Position numbers and translations under genes: made by a program
From: Arthrobacter sp. EM1
GTDB lineage: Bacteria; Actinomycetota; Actinomycetes; Actinomycetales; Micrococcaceae
Direction of reading: 5' to 3'
DNA length: 64,000 nt
NCBI RefSeq assembly: GCF_029964055.1
Contig: NZ_CP124836.1
Location: 2,728,001 to 2,792,000, forward strand
Shown: one piece after another, positions 52,344 through 61,651 of the stretch
Numbering within the stretch: the first letter of the stretch is position 1
How the letters are laid out: each line of letters begins with the position of its first letter
The notes under the pieces: generated by a model
Database searches by the model: none
What the model saw: only the letters and a program-made list of their open reading frames with translations
Told to the model about the DNA's origin: nothing

Positions 52344-53147
52344 CTAGGCCGGAACAACCGCAGGCGCGGGTTCATGGAGCAGTTCACTTCCCAGATCGAC
52401 GGCCAGATCCCGGACAACCTGTCCGTACAGCAGGCCGCCCTTGGCTGCGCTGGAGCCAGCAGCGGAGGAGAGGCAGCCGGTGGCGGGTGTCCGTTCCGGA
52501 ACCACCGGGAGCCTGTCGAAGCGCGGGAGGACCGCAGCGGGACCGTCGACCAGGCGGTCCATGGCTACCCGAGCCGGTTCGAGGTGGAGCATGAGCGAGG
52601 TTTCCAGGACCCCGCCGTGCTCGATGTCCCAGCCCGGGAAGCCATCGGGGTAGACCTGCCCGAGTGTGTCATCGCTGACGAAGTCCCAGTACGACAGAAG
52701 CAGCGCGCTTTGCTCTGCCCCGGGCTTGATCCTCAGCTCGTCCAAGGCGAGGTCGATGCCCTCGTACAGGAACTGATAATTCTCGAAGTGGCCGTTGATG
52801 AAGACCACGTGCCGGACGCCTTGGTTGAGGAAGGACTTGACCAGGTTGCGCGCCACGCCGATAAGGGTTGCGCCATCCAGGCTCGTTGTACCGGCGAGGT
52901 GGTTGCCGCCGCCGGACTTCTGCTGCGACTTGTACCCGTAAGCGATGGGCTGGGCAACCAGTCCACCCAGCCGCCTGGCTGCACCCTCCGCGAAGTGGGA
53001 GGCGAGGATGGTGTCCGTTCCCAGCGGAAGGTGGGGGCCGTGCTGTTCCAGGGACCCGACGGGAATGAGGACGATCGCGTCCCCGGATGCCAAAGCTTCG
53101 CGATAGGCAAAGGCATCCAGGTCTTCCAGTAATACTGACTTGTCCAT
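52344..53147 (-). CDS. Creatininase (creatinine amidohydrolase)
   Basis: A 267-residue creatininase-family enzyme converting creatinine to creatine. It has the metal-binding SLEQHGPHLPLGTDT (Glu, His, Asp), GGNHLAGTTSL, INGHFENYQF with the second metal His, and an EHGGVLETSLM segment holding the catalytic-side Glu/His. It starts at MDKSVLLEDLDAFAYREA with GAGGAG about ten bases upstream. It is the first step of the cluster, lying downstream of the permease in the same direction. Other creatininase-family reactions are possible, but context favours creatinine. Confidence 0.9.
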   Translation of the reverse strand: MDKSVLLEDLDAFAYREALASGDAIVLIPVGSLEQHGPHLPLGTDTILASHFAEGAARRLGGLVAQPIAYGYKSQQKSGGGNHLAGTTSLDGATLIGVARNLVKSFLNQGVRHVVFINGHFENYQFLYEGIDLALDELRIKPGAEQSALLLSYWDFVSDDTLGQVYPDGFPGWDIEHGGVLETSLMLHLEPARVAMDRLVDGPAAVLPRFDRLPVVPERTPATGCLSSAAGSSAAKGGLLYGQVVRDLAVDLGSELLHEPAPAVVPA

Positions 53148-53287
53148 GCTGGTGGTGCTCCTCGTTTGGTGCCGTGTGCGAGTGGCGGCTGACGCTTTCA
53201 CCGGGTGTTCGGCGCTGATGATCTTGTGGGCCGCCGGTCCCAAGGGCAATCTTGTGACGTTTTCGGCGCCATCGGGGTGAGCTTTGG

Positions 53288-54826
53288 TCAGAGACCGGCG
53301 GAGGGAGCGGACACAGCGGGAAGGTTGGCCGTCCCGGTGGCGGATGCCTCTGGGGCGGATTTAGTGTTACTGCGGAGGTGCAGGTAGCGCCGGTGGAATC
53401 GCGGGCCCATTATGGCGTAGGTTGCGGCGCTGGTCAGGCCGCCGGCGAGCCAGGACAGGTCCCATCCACCGAGGGCGACGGCGATGGGTCCCTGCATGGC
53501 CGGCACCAGCCCGTACATGAACAGCCACGTGGCGAAGATGCCGACGATTAGGGCGGCGATGCCGGCCGGGTTCACAGCCGGGAGGCGCTTGGTGCCGACG
53601 GCGTCGAACAGCCGTGAGGGGTCGCCGGGCCAGCGCTTGTCAAGCCAGAAATAGTGGACAAGCATGACGCCGCCCCAGGCAGCCACCCAGGCCACGAGAC
53701 CGATCAGCCAGGCGTCCAGGACAGAGGCGAAGTCCTCCTGGAAGATGAAGAAGACGACTGCGGCAAGGGAGAACACGCCGACGAACAGGTTCAGCTTGCG
53801 CCTACTGATGGAGATGTCGAGAGCCTGCGTGGCGACCGAGAAGGTATAGATGTTCAAGATGTTGGTCGCGATCGGGCCGTGCAGCACCATGAGCAGCACC
53901 GGCAGGGCCAGCGCGCCGAAGTTGAGCACGATTAGTTTGCCCGGATCTATTTCCCCTGTGTTTGTGGCCAAACTGGCCCCTAGGATTCCGAGCCAGACGA
54001 CGGGTATAAACTGGCCCAGCACGGAGGCGAGGTAGACCTTGCGCTTAGGCACCGTGGAGCTGACGAAGCGGGAGTAGTCCGCGGCGTAGGTGAACCAAGT
54101 GATGCCCCAGCCAATGCCGATGGCCGTCATGACCGCGCTCATCGCGGCGATGCGTTCCGAGCCTTCCAGGATATGGCCGGCAGGTCCGGCGTAGGTCCAG
54201 TTGATCTTCATGCCGAACCAGGCGACTGCCGACATCACCGTCAGGATGATGATGGTTGGCGGGACGGTCCATTTCTCGAACGCGGCGATCGCCTTGTAAC
54301 CGAACCAGGCGATAGCCACCTGTACGGCCATGATGAAGGTGGCGATGCCGATCTTCCAGAGGTAGTTCTTGGCCTCCGGATCCACCCAGCCGAGCGTTCC
54401 GAACAGCGCCATGACCAGATCCAGGATGATCCAGGTGTTGACGGCGCACCAGCCGATGACCAAGAGGGCCTGGATAGCCGCGGGCAGGTAGTTCCCCTGC
54501 CGGCCGAAGGCGGCCCGGGCCAACACCATACCGGTGGCGCCGGTCTTTTGGCCGAGGAGCACAAAGCATCCGAAGAGCAGCATGCCTATCAGGTTCCCCA
54601 GTACAAGGACTGTCACGGTGTCCGCGAAACCCAGCCCCAGCTGGATGCCGAGCGCACCCAGGACCCAGTTGATCGGGGCGAGGTTGGCGCCGGCCCAGAT
54701 CCAGAACTGACCGGAGACTTTTCGGGTGCGCTGGGATTCGGGAATGGGCTGGAGCCAGGCCTCGTGGTCCACGTGGTCTTCGTTGACCACTGGACTGGCG
54801 GGTATCGCTTGGGATTTTTCAGGCAT
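53288..54826 (-). CDS. NCS1-family nucleobase:cation symporter (candidate creatinine permease)
   Basis: A 512-residue, 12-helix NCS1 transporter. MPEKSQAIPASPVVNEDHVD with GGAGG five bases upstream gives the start at 54826; the upstream 18 codons are not used. Motifs typical of NCS1 are FWIWAGANLAPINWVLGALG, VLGNLIGMLLFGCFVLLGQ and AAFGRQGNYLPAAIQ. The family moves cytosine, allantoin, hydantoins and similar small cyclic substrates. Creatinine import is inferred from the adjacent creatininase and divergent PucR regulator. Confidence 0.88.
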   Translation of the reverse strand: MPEKSQAIPASPVVNEDHVDHEAWLQPIPESQRTRKVSGQFWIWAGANLAPINWVLGALGIQLGLGFADTVTVLVLGNLIGMLLFGCFVLLGQKTGATGMVLARAAFGRQGNYLPAAIQALLVIGWCAVNTWIILDLVMALFGTLGWVDPEAKNYLWKIGIATFIMAVQVAIAWFGYKAIAAFEKWTVPPTIIILTVMSAVAWFGMKINWTYAGPAGHILEGSERIAAMSAVMTAIGIGWGITWFTYAADYSRFVSSTVPKRKVYLASVLGQFIPVVWLGILGASLATNTGEIDPGKLIVLNFGALALPVLLMVLHGPIATNILNIYTFSVATQALDISISRRKLNLFVGVFSLAAVVFFIFQEDFASVLDAWLIGLVAWVAAWGGVMLVHYFWLDKRWPGDPSRLFDAVGTKRLPAVNPAGIAALIVGIFATWLFMYGLVPAMQGPIAVALGGWDLSWLAGGLTSAATYAIMGPRFHRRYLHLRSNTKSAPEASATGTANLPAVSAPSAGL

Positions 54827-54865
54827 TGGAGCCTCCGTTTGAGTTTTGGGGTTCCTCCAAGAATA

Positions 54866-54881
54866 TGTGGCATACACCACA
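54866..54881. promoter_or_regulatory. Candidate operator between the NCS1 permease and PucR
   Basis: A perfect palindrome TGTGG-CATACA-CCACA lies in the 108-base divergent gap, about 40 bases from each start. It is a likely site for PucR or another regulator. Between it and the pucR start lies AT-rich sequence (TATATATAATGTG) compatible with a -10 element for the plus-strand gene. Confidence 0.55.
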
Positions 54882-54934
54882 CCTGCCTATATATAATGTG
54901 TCAAGTCAATATCTAATTTTAGCGACGGAGTGTC

Positions 54935-56482
54935 ATGCCCATTCGCCTGAGGGAAGTCCTGGACCATCCGATGCTTTCGATCGCTGATCCCATCGTCCGG
55001 GCAGCGGCTGGCCCGGCGGAGCGGACCCAGCTCCGTTGGATCCACTCCAGCGAGATCCTGGACATCGCTCCCCTACTTGACGGCGGGGAGCTGCTGCTGA
55101 CAGGAGGTGAAGCCCTCGCCCAGGCCTCAGAGGATCGGCAAATCATGTACGTCCGCCAATTGGCCGAGCGGGGCGTGGCGGCGCTGGCCATCGAAACCGG
55201 CGTCGCCCTTCCCGCGCTGCCCTCCGCCATGGTTGCGGCCGCCGAGGCAGCCGGATTTCCGTTGATCGAGCTCCGCAAAGTGGTGCCGTTTGTCGCTGTC
55301 ATGCAAGCGATCAACTCGATGCTGGTCAGTGAATCGGTTTCGCAGTTGCGGCGGGCCGACGAGGCCAGCCACGCGATGGCCGTTGAGCTGGCGCACGGCG
55401 GCAGTCTGGACCGGATCCTGGCCGTCCTCGCAGGCATCACCCACTCCGAGGTGACCCTGGCGTCCCTGACAGGGGCGCTCCTGGCCAGTGCAACGCCCGT
55501 GAACGCTGAGTCCGACGACGTTGCCACCGACTCTTTCCACGCAACGCAGGACCATGCACGGCTGATCCATATCGACGTTCCGGTACGGGGGATCCTAGCC
55601 GCGCAGCTGTTGCTCCGGGTGCCGGTAGACGAGGACGAAAATCTTGCGCGCACGGCCGGGAAGCGGTCGGTGGACATCCTCGCCTTGGCGATGCTGCAGC
55701 GGAGGTCCCCCGGACTGCGGGAGGTCGCAGGAGCTGCCTTGATCCGCGCAATTGATTCAGGCAGCCAGCCGTGGCGGCTTCAGCAGTTGGCATCGGCAGC
55801 AGGAATTCCGGTCTCCGCCCCGCTGGTGGCCCTGGTGGTCCGGTCAGATTCCTCCCAACAGCTGCGTACCTCTGTCGAGCAGCTGCTGGACCGGGCGGCG
55901 CACTCCCACGCCACCTACGTCGACAACGCCGAACTTCTCGCAGTGGCCGGCCTGGGCGGCGACGCGCCGGAGCAGAGCCGGCAACGGCTCATTGCCGGGC
56001 TCCTGGAGCTTCCGGCCGTAGCCAAGACGCTCGCGGCAGTGGGCCCCCTGGCGGCTGGCATTTCGGCGGCCCCCTGGTCGTTGTCCGAAGCCAAGCTCAC
56101 GCTGGAACTTGCCGTCTCCCCGGAAAAATCAGGTTCCGAAATCGGTGGCGAGCACCAATCCGTGCTCGACGCGGAGGCATTCGCAGTGGAACGCCTCGCC
56201 GTTCAATCCCTGGACCCCTATCAACGACGGAACTTCGTCCGCCACCAGCTGGGTGCGCTCGTGGACTACGATGCGCAACGCAATTCGCGGCTGCTCGACA
56301 CTCTGGCAACGTGGCTGGATTCCGGGTGCAACACCGCCCAAGCCGCCAGGGAGCTACATCTGGAACGGCAGTCGTTGCACCAGCGGCTGCGGCGGATCTT
56401 CGAGCTGTGCGGCGGTGACCCGCGGGCAACGCGTCGGTTGGCGGCATTGCATTTGGCCACCCGGCTGGCGCGGCTTGCCTGA
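54935..56482 (+). CDS. PucR family transcriptional regulator
   Basis: A 515-residue regulator. The PucR N-terminal domain (about 1-120, starting MPIRLREVLDHPMLSIADPIV) is followed by a variable region and a C-terminal helix-turn-helix (LATWLDSGCNTAQAARELHL, then ERQSLHQRLRRI). PucR proteins activate purine and related nitrogen catabolism. It is divergent from the NCS1 gene and convergent with the IclR gene, and so is a likely activator of creatinine uptake. Confidence 0.92.
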   Translation: MPIRLREVLDHPMLSIADPIVRAAAGPAERTQLRWIHSSEILDIAPLLDGGELLLTGGEALAQASEDRQIMYVRQLAERGVAALAIETGVALPALPSAMVAAAEAAGFPLIELRKVVPFVAVMQAINSMLVSESVSQLRRADEASHAMAVELAHGGSLDRILAVLAGITHSEVTLASLTGALLASATPVNAESDDVATDSFHATQDHARLIHIDVPVRGILAAQLLLRVPVDEDENLARTAGKRSVDILALAMLQRRSPGLREVAGAALIRAIDSGSQPWRLQQLASAAGIPVSAPLVALVVRSDSSQQLRTSVEQLLDRAAHSHATYVDNAELLAVAGLGGDAPEQSRQRLIAGLLELPAVAKTLAAVGPLAAGISAAPWSLSEAKLTLELAVSPEKSGSEIGGEHQSVLDAEAFAVERLAVQSLDPYQRRNFVRHQLGALVDYDAQRNSRLLDTLATWLDSGCNTAQAARELHLERQSLHQRLRRIFELCGGDPRATRRLAALHLATRLARLA

Positions 56483-56506
56483 CTCCATTCCAACTGGCCC
56501 GACGTC

Positions 56507-57331
56507 CTAGCTTTGCCCGTGCTCCTGGGCCCGGGCCGGCCGTCCGCCGAGCCGGATGGTGACCTGCCGGGCGGCGGCCGCGCAAGCCTCGCCAAGACTT
56601 TGCAGCCGCTCGCGGGAAACCCGAAACCGGGGGGCAGGAATGAGGACGGCGGCCACGATGTCTCCACGATGATCATAGACAGGCGCGGCCACGCCGACTT
56701 CGTCGATGGAGGATTCCCCGTAGTTGATGGCCCAGCCGCGGGCCTTCACATCTTTAAGTTTGATCTGGTATCCATCGAGGCCGACGTCGTCGAGTCCCGG
56801 ATACGTTATTGTCCCGCTGCGGAGCAGTGCAGGGACACGCTCGACCGGTTCGGCGGACAGGAAGACCTGCACGGAGGCGCTCATGGCGTCCTGGTACCTG
56901 GCGCCCAGCGGTGTGGTGTGCTTGATCTGCTGGTGGCTGGCGATCTGTTCCACACACATCGACTCCGTGCCGTTCCACAGCATCAGCGCACTGGTTTCGC
57001 CGGTCTGTTCGGTGAGTTCCTGCAGGACCGGGTAGGCCACGCGCCGTTCTTCCAGCTCGGCCAGAAGCGGCCCGGCGACGGCGATCAGTCCCAGGCCAAG
57101 TCGGAAGCGCCGGGTTTCCGGATCCCGTTCCACGAGGTGTTCCTGTTCGAAGGTGGACAGGATCCGGGAAACCGTGCTCTTGTGCAGGCCAACGCGGTTG
57201 GCGATCTCAGTGACGCCGAGCAGCGGTTCGTCGGCGGTGAACGTTCGCAGCACGGCGATGGCGTTGACGATGACCGAGGCGCCCTTGGCGTCGCCGTTTC
57301 CGTTGGTATCAGGAGATTCTTCTGGACTCAT
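56507..57331 (-). CDS. IclR family transcriptional regulator
   Basis: A 274-residue regulator. The N-terminal winged helix (SVIVNAIAVLRTFTADEPLL, VTEIANRVGLHKSTVSRIL) and the C-terminal IclR ligand domain (ETSALMLWNGTESMCVEQIAS to about residue 250) are complete. The start is uncertain: MSPEESPD at 57331, with ATGs at 57343 and 57346 also in frame. It lies 80 bases downstream of creatinase on the same strand and is the best candidate to bind the TTGCATT...AACGCAA sites at 60136 and 60277. Confidence 0.9.
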   Translation of the reverse strand: MSPEESPDTNGNGDAKGASVIVNAIAVLRTFTADEPLLGVTEIANRVGLHKSTVSRILSTFEQEHLVERDPETRRFRLGLGLIAVAGPLLAELEERRVAYPVLQELTEQTGETSALMLWNGTESMCVEQIASHQQIKHTTPLGARYQDAMSASVQVFLSAEPVERVPALLRSGTITYPGLDDVGLDGYQIKLKDVKARGWAINYGESSIDEVGVAAPVYDHRGDIVAAVLIPAPRFRVSRERLQSLGEACAAAARQVTIRLGGRPARAQEHGQS

Positions 57332-57412
57332 GGTGACTCTCATCATTCCTTACGGAAGCCAAAAGCGGCGCCACTTGGAAAGTGGCGCCGCCTCATTGCG
57401 GATCAGGGACGC

Positions 57413-58669
57413 TCAGGCGCCTACGATGTTGTATTCCGGCCCGAACGGGAACTTGGTGATGTTCTCGGCCCCGTCCTCGCCGACCACCAGGATGTCGTGC
57501 TCACGGTAGCCGCCGGCGCCGGGCTGGCCGTCAAGGACCGTGATCATTGGTTCCATGGAGACCACCATGCCCGGTTCCAGGACGGTGTCGATGTCCTCGC
57601 GGAGTTCGAGTCCGGCTTCCCGGCCGTAGTAGTGGCTCAGGACCCCGAAGGAGTGCCCATAGCCGAACGTGCGGTTGGCCAGCAGTCCGTGGCCTACGTA
57701 GATCTCGTTCAGTTCGGCGGCGATGTCCTTGCAGACGGCTCCTGGCTTGATCAGTTCCAGGCCGCGCTTGTGGACTTCCACGTTGATGTTCCACAGCTCC
57801 AGCGACCGGGCGTCTGGTTCACCATAAAACAAGGTGCGCTCCAGGGCGGTGTAGTAGCCGGAGGTCATGGGGAAGCAGTTCAGGGACAGGATGTCGTGTT
57901 CCTGGATCTTGCGGGTGGTGGCCCAGTTGTGGGCGCCGTCGGTGTTGATGCCGGACTGGAACCAGACCCAGGTGTCCCGGATTTCCGAGTCCGGGAAGGT
58001 CCGGGCGATTTCGTGGACCATGGCTTCGGTGCCGATCAGGGCGACCTCGTATTCGGTAATCCCGGCGGTGATGGCGTTGCGGATGGCTTCTCCGCCCAGG
58101 TCGCCGATGCGGGCTCCGTGCTTGATGACCTCGATCTCTTCGGCTGATTTGATCATCCGCTGGCGCATGGCGGCCTGGGCGACGTCCACGAGGGTGGCGG
58201 AGTCGAAGGCTGCCTGGATTTTGTTGCGGTTGTCCAGCGGGAGTGAATCATCTTCGACGCCGATCCGGCGCGGATTAATGCCGCGGGTGCGGAGCGCCTC
58301 CTGGATGGCGAAGATGTAGTTGTCGCGGCGCCAGTCCGTGTAGACCACGTTGTCGCCATAGCTGCGGCGCCACGGCATGCCGGCGTCGATGTTGGCCGTG
58401 ACGGTCACGGTGTCGTCCTTGGTGACCACCATGGCATAGGAGCGGCCGAAGTAGGTGAACAGGAAGTCGGAGTAGTACTTGATGGAGTGGTAGCTCGTCA
58501 GGACGACGGCGTCCAGATTCTTCTCCTCCATGATGCGGCGCAGCCCGGACAGCCGGCGCTCAAACTCAGCGTTTGAAAAGGTCAGTTTTTCCTTCTGTCC
58601 GTTGTGCAGGACCTTCAGCCGTTCCAGTTCGGAAATCGACGAGGCGTTTGCGGAGATGGTGCTGGTCAT
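57413..58669 (-). CDS. Creatinase (creatine amidinohydrolase)
   Basis: A 418-residue pita-bread-fold enzyme hydrolysing creatine to sarcosine and urea. It follows the Pseudomonas creatinase sequence closely: FTSYH-like VVLTSYHSIKYYSDF, RDTWVWFQSGINTDGAHNWA with H247 equal to the catalytic His232, then ILSLNCFPM, YYTALERTLFYGE, GYGHSFGVLSHYYGREAGLE and VVSMEPMI (Glu). The metal ligands of M24 aminopeptidases are absent, as expected for creatinase. This makes creatinase far more likely than a prolidase. Confidence 0.95.
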   Translation of the reverse strand: MTSTISANASSISELERLKVLHNGQKEKLTFSNAEFERRLSGLRRIMEEKNLDAVVLTSYHSIKYYSDFLFTYFGRSYAMVVTKDDTVTVTANIDAGMPWRRSYGDNVVYTDWRRDNYIFAIQEALRTRGINPRRIGVEDDSLPLDNRNKIQAAFDSATLVDVAQAAMRQRMIKSAEEIEVIKHGARIGDLGGEAIRNAITAGITEYEVALIGTEAMVHEIARTFPDSEIRDTWVWFQSGINTDGAHNWATTRKIQEHDILSLNCFPMTSGYYTALERTLFYGEPDARSLELWNINVEVHKRGLELIKPGAVCKDIAAELNEIYVGHGLLANRTFGYGHSFGVLSHYYGREAGLELREDIDTVLEPGMVVSMEPMITVLDGQPGAGGYREHDILVVGEDGAENITKFPFGPEYNIVGA

Positions 58670-58730
58670 GGTGGTGGTGCCTTTCTTCGGTGCTGTTCTT
58701 TGAAGCGGAAAATTGGGGCGTCAGCCTGGG

Positions 58731-60113
58731 CTATTTATGGCTCAGCGGTTCCTTGCTGGTTTCACGGGAGAGCACCACGGCGATCAGGGAGATGATCGCG
58801 GCGCCCACCAGGTACCAGGCCGGGGCCAGTTCATTGGCCGTCGCGGCGATCAGGAGCGTCGCCATAAAGGGTGCGGTGCCGCCAAAGAGGGCGTTGGAGA
58901 GGTTGAAGCTGACCGCGAATCCGCTGTAGCGGACACGGGTCGGGAACATTTCCGCCAGGAAGCTCGGAAGCGTGCCGTCGTTGAGGGTGAGCATCGCGCC
59001 GAGCAGGACCTGGACGAGGACGATCACCAGGAAGTTTCCGGTGCCGAGCAGGGCGAAGGCTGGAACGGTCAGCACGATGAAGCTGAGGGATGCTGCGATG
59101 AGAACCTTCTTGCGGCCGTAGCGGTCAGAGAGCATTCCGGTCAGGAAGATGAACCCGATGTATGTCACCAGGGCGATGGTCGTGGCCAGGAAGGACTCGG
59201 TTTTGCCGAGGCCGAGTTCCGAGGAAAGGTAGGTCGGCATGTAGCTGAGAATTACGTAGAAGCCGACGGCGTTGAGCAGCACCGCTCCGACTGCCCTCAG
59301 CAGCAGCCGCCAATGGTCGCGGAAGAGGCCAAAGACCGGGGCCTTGATGGTCTGGTCCTCTGCTGCGAGTTCGCGGAACACCGGGGTGTCTTCGAGCTTG
59401 GTGCGGATGTAGCGTCCGATCAGGCCCATCGGGGCGGCGAGCAGGAATGGCAGACGCCACCCCCAGCTCTGCATGGCCTCGGAGCTAAGCAGAGCGGTCA
59501 GCAGCCCCGCGAGCAGAGAGCCGAGCAACAGGCCGGCAGCCGTACTGGCGGGAACGACGGCGGCGTAGAGGCCGCGTTTGTTGGCCGGGGCGTACTCCAC
59601 CAGGAATGCGGAGGCGCCGGCGTATTCCCCCGAGGCGGAGAAGCCCTGCGCAACCCGGATAATCAGCAGCAGGATGGGAGCCCCGATGCCGATCGTGGCG
59701 TAGCCAGGAATTAGGGCGATGCAGAATGTCGCTCCGGACATGATCAGGATGGACAGCGAAAGTGCTGTCCGGCGCCCAACGCGGTCGCCGATGTGGCCCC
59801 AGACGAAGCCGCCCAACGGCCGAACCAGGAACGAGATGGCGAACAGGGCGAACGTGAGCAGGAGCCCGGTCTGGGGGTTGGATTCGGGAAAGAAGACTGC
59901 GGCGATGGTGACTGCCAGGTAGCCGTAGACCGCGTAGTCAAACCACTCCACGAAGTTGCCGATGAAGCTCGCGGCGATCACCCGGCGTCGGGTCTCCTTG
60001 CTGACTGCGTGAACAGGTCCAATGGCCGTCGGAGGCAGTGAATCTGCGGAATCCGGAGCCCGCCGTGAGCTGGAGTCCGGGATGGTTGCCGCTTGATTTG
60101 GTTCGTTACTCAT
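58731..60113 (-). CDS. MHS-family metabolite:proton symporter
   Basis: A 460-residue MFS protein of the metabolite:H+ symporter family (ProP, KgtP, ShiA relatives). It has the MHS opening ASFIGNFVEWFDYAVYGYLA, the RPLGGFVWGHIGDRVGRRTAL loop and an RVAQGFSASGEYAGASAFL segment. Starts at MSNEPNQ after GGTGG. Between creatinase and glyA, it is a good candidate for uptake of creatine, sarcosine or betaine-like compounds. Confidence 0.9.
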   Translation of the reverse strand: MSNEPNQAATIPDSSSRRAPDSADSLPPTAIGPVHAVSKETRRRVIAASFIGNFVEWFDYAVYGYLAVTIAAVFFPESNPQTGLLLTFALFAISFLVRPLGGFVWGHIGDRVGRRTALSLSILIMSGATFCIALIPGYATIGIGAPILLLIIRVAQGFSASGEYAGASAFLVEYAPANKRGLYAAVVPASTAAGLLLGSLLAGLLTALLSSEAMQSWGWRLPFLLAAPMGLIGRYIRTKLEDTPVFRELAAEDQTIKAPVFGLFRDHWRLLLRAVGAVLLNAVGFYVILSYMPTYLSSELGLGKTESFLATTIALVTYIGFIFLTGMLSDRYGRKKVLIAASLSFIVLTVPAFALLGTGNFLVIVLVQVLLGAMLTLNDGTLPSFLAEMFPTRVRYSGFAVSFNLSNALFGGTAPFMATLLIAATANELAPAWYLVGAAIISLIAVVLSRETSKEPLSHK

Positions 60114-60135
60114 ATGTCCACCAATGAAAATTTGG

Positions 60136-60193
60136 AGTTGCATTGAACGCAACGCTGTTGCATCAGATTATGCGTGAGCTGAAACACAGTCAA
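60136..60193 (-). promoter_or_regulatory. Minus-strand promoter and operator for the MHS gene
   Basis: On the minus strand, TTGACT (60188-60193) and TAATCT (60165-60170) are separated by exactly 17 bases, a good promoter. Immediately after the -10 comes the operator at 60136-60163. It contains GCAAC-x-GTTGC-type arms and the palindrome TTGCGTT-x-AATGCAA, nearly identical to the plus-strand copy at 60277. Binding there would block transcription start. Confidence 0.7.
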
Positions 60194-60250
60194 GGGTTTT
60201 TTTCCGCGGATATAGAAATCTGGCCACCTTACGATTCGGAAGAAAAGTGA

Positions 60251-60305
60251 TTGACGCAACACCGGCGGCCAACTAGAGTTGCATTCAACGCAACACTGTT
60301 GCATT
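60251..60305 (+). promoter_or_regulatory. Plus-strand promoter and operator for glyA-sox
   Basis: TTGACG (60251-60256), a 17-base spacer and TAGAGT (60274-60279) form the promoter. The overlapping operator at 60277-60305 reads AGTTGCATTCAACGCAACA then CTGTTGCATT. It combines the palindrome TTGCATT-C-AACGCAA with GCAACA-C-TGTTGC. It is 35 bases before the glyA start. Confidence 0.7.
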
Positions 60306-60340
60306 CGTCTTTAAGTTTCCTTGAACCGAAAGAGGCCGCC

Positions 60341-61651
60341 ATGACGGGCACCCTGAATGAAACCCTGGCCAGCGTCGACGCCGACGTCGCCCGGGCCATT
60401 GACCATGAGCTGGAGCGCCAGCAGTCCACCCTCGAGATGATCGCGTCCGAGAATTTCGCCCCCGCCTCGGTCATGGAGGCGCAGGGCTCGGTGCTGACGA
60501 ACAAATACGCCGAGGGCTACCCGGGCAAGCGCTACTACGGCGGCTGCGAACACGTTGACGTGATCGAGCAGCTCGCCATCGACCGGGTCAAGGCCCTGTT
60601 CGGCGCGGAAGCGGCGAACGTGCAGCCGCACTCGGGTGCGCAGGCCAACGCCGCCGCCATGTTTGCCCTGCTGGAGCCGGGCGACACGATCATGGGACTC
60701 TCGCTGGCGCACGGCGGACACCTCACCCACGGGATGCGCATCAACTTTTCCGGCAAGCTTTACAACGTCGTCCCTTACCATGTGCGCGAATCCGACATGA
60801 TCGTGGATATGGCCGAGGTCGAGGCTCTTGCCCTGGAGCACCGCCCGAAGATGATCGTGGCCGGCTGGTCCGCGTATACGCGCCAGCTCGACTTCGCGGA
60901 GTTCCGCCGCATCGCCGACGCCGTGGGCGCCTATCTCATGGTGGACATGGCTCACTTCGCCGGCCTGGTGGCCGCGGGGCTGCACCCGAACCCGGTGCCG
61001 TATGCCGACGTCGTCACCACCACCACGCACAAGACCTTGGGTGGCCCGCGCGGAGGCGTGATCCTCAGCCGTGAGTCCCTGGCGCGCAAGATCAACAGCG
61101 CCGTCTTCCCCGGCCAGCAGGGCGGCCCACTGGAACACGTGATCGCGGCCAAGGCCGTGTCCTTTAAGATCGCAGCAAGCGATGAGTTCAAGGACAGGCA
61201 GCAACGCACTCTGGAAGGGGCCAAGATCCTGGCCGAGCGCCTGCTCGCACCGGACGTCGCCGAATACGGTATCTCCGTAGTGGGCGGCGGCACCGACGTG
61301 CACCTGGTCCTGGTGGACCTGCGCAACTCGGCCCTGGACGGGCAGCAGGGCGAGGATCGCCTGCACCGAATCGGCATCACCGTGAACCGCAACGCCGTCC
61401 CGTTCGACCCCCGCCCGCCGATGGTCTCCTCCGGGCTCCGGATCGGCACCCCCGCCTTGGCCACCCGCGGCTTCGGCCCGGCCGAATTCACCGAGGTTGC
61501 CGACATCATCGCCGAGGCCATCAAGGGCAAGCTCAGCGACGAGTCGGCCGTCCTGCTCCGCGACCGGGTCACGGTCCTCGCCGAGAAATTTCCGCTTTAC
61601 CCGAATCTTTCCGGAACTGCCGGAACCACCCCGAACGGAGTTGCACTATGA
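60341..61651 (+). CDS. glyA: Serine hydroxymethyltransferase
   Basis: A 436-residue PLP enzyme. The start is ATG 60341 after AAAGAGG. PLP-binding Lys231 is in [33 protein letters not shown] and [17 protein letters not shown] are hallmark segments. Its position before soxBDA indicates a catabolic duty: joining glycine with methylene-tetrahydrofolate from sarcosine oxidation into serine. A housekeeping glyA may exist elsewhere. Cotranscribed and overlapping soxB. Confidence 0.97.
   Translation: MTGTLNETLASVDADVARAIDHELERQQSTLEMIASENFAPASVMEAQGSVLTNKYAEGYPGKRYYGGCEHVDVIEQLAIDRVKALFGAEAANVQPHSGAQANAAAMFALLEPGDTIMGLSLAHGGHLTHGMRINFSGKLYNVVPYHVRESDMIVDMAEVEALALEHRPKMIVAGWSAYTRQLDFAEFRRIADAVGAYLMVDMAHFAGLVAAGLHPNPVPYADVVTTTTHKTLGGPRGGVILSRESLARKINSAVFPGQQGGPLEHVIAAKAVSFKIAASDEFKDRQQRTLEGAKILAERLLAPDVAEYGISVVGGGTDVHLVLVDLRNSALDGQQGEDRLHRIGITVNRNAVPFDPRPPMVSSGLRIGTPALATRGFGPAEFTEVADIIAEAIKGKLSDESAVLLRDRVTVLAEKFPLYPNLSGTAGTTPNGVAL

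Noticed and set aside
52206..53132. 308-residue plus-strand open frame opposite creatininase
   Set aside because: Antisense of the creatininase gene, whose metal-binding motifs are intact on the minus strand.
56513..58147. 544-residue plus-strand open frame over the IclR and creatinase genes
   Set aside because: It runs across two unrelated genes on the other strand and has no family features.
57413..58669. Xaa-Pro aminopeptidase (prolidase) assignment
   Set aside because: The M24 metal ligands are missing and the sequence follows creatinase around TDGAHN, ALERTLF and GYGHSFG; neighbours are creatininase and sarcosine oxidase.
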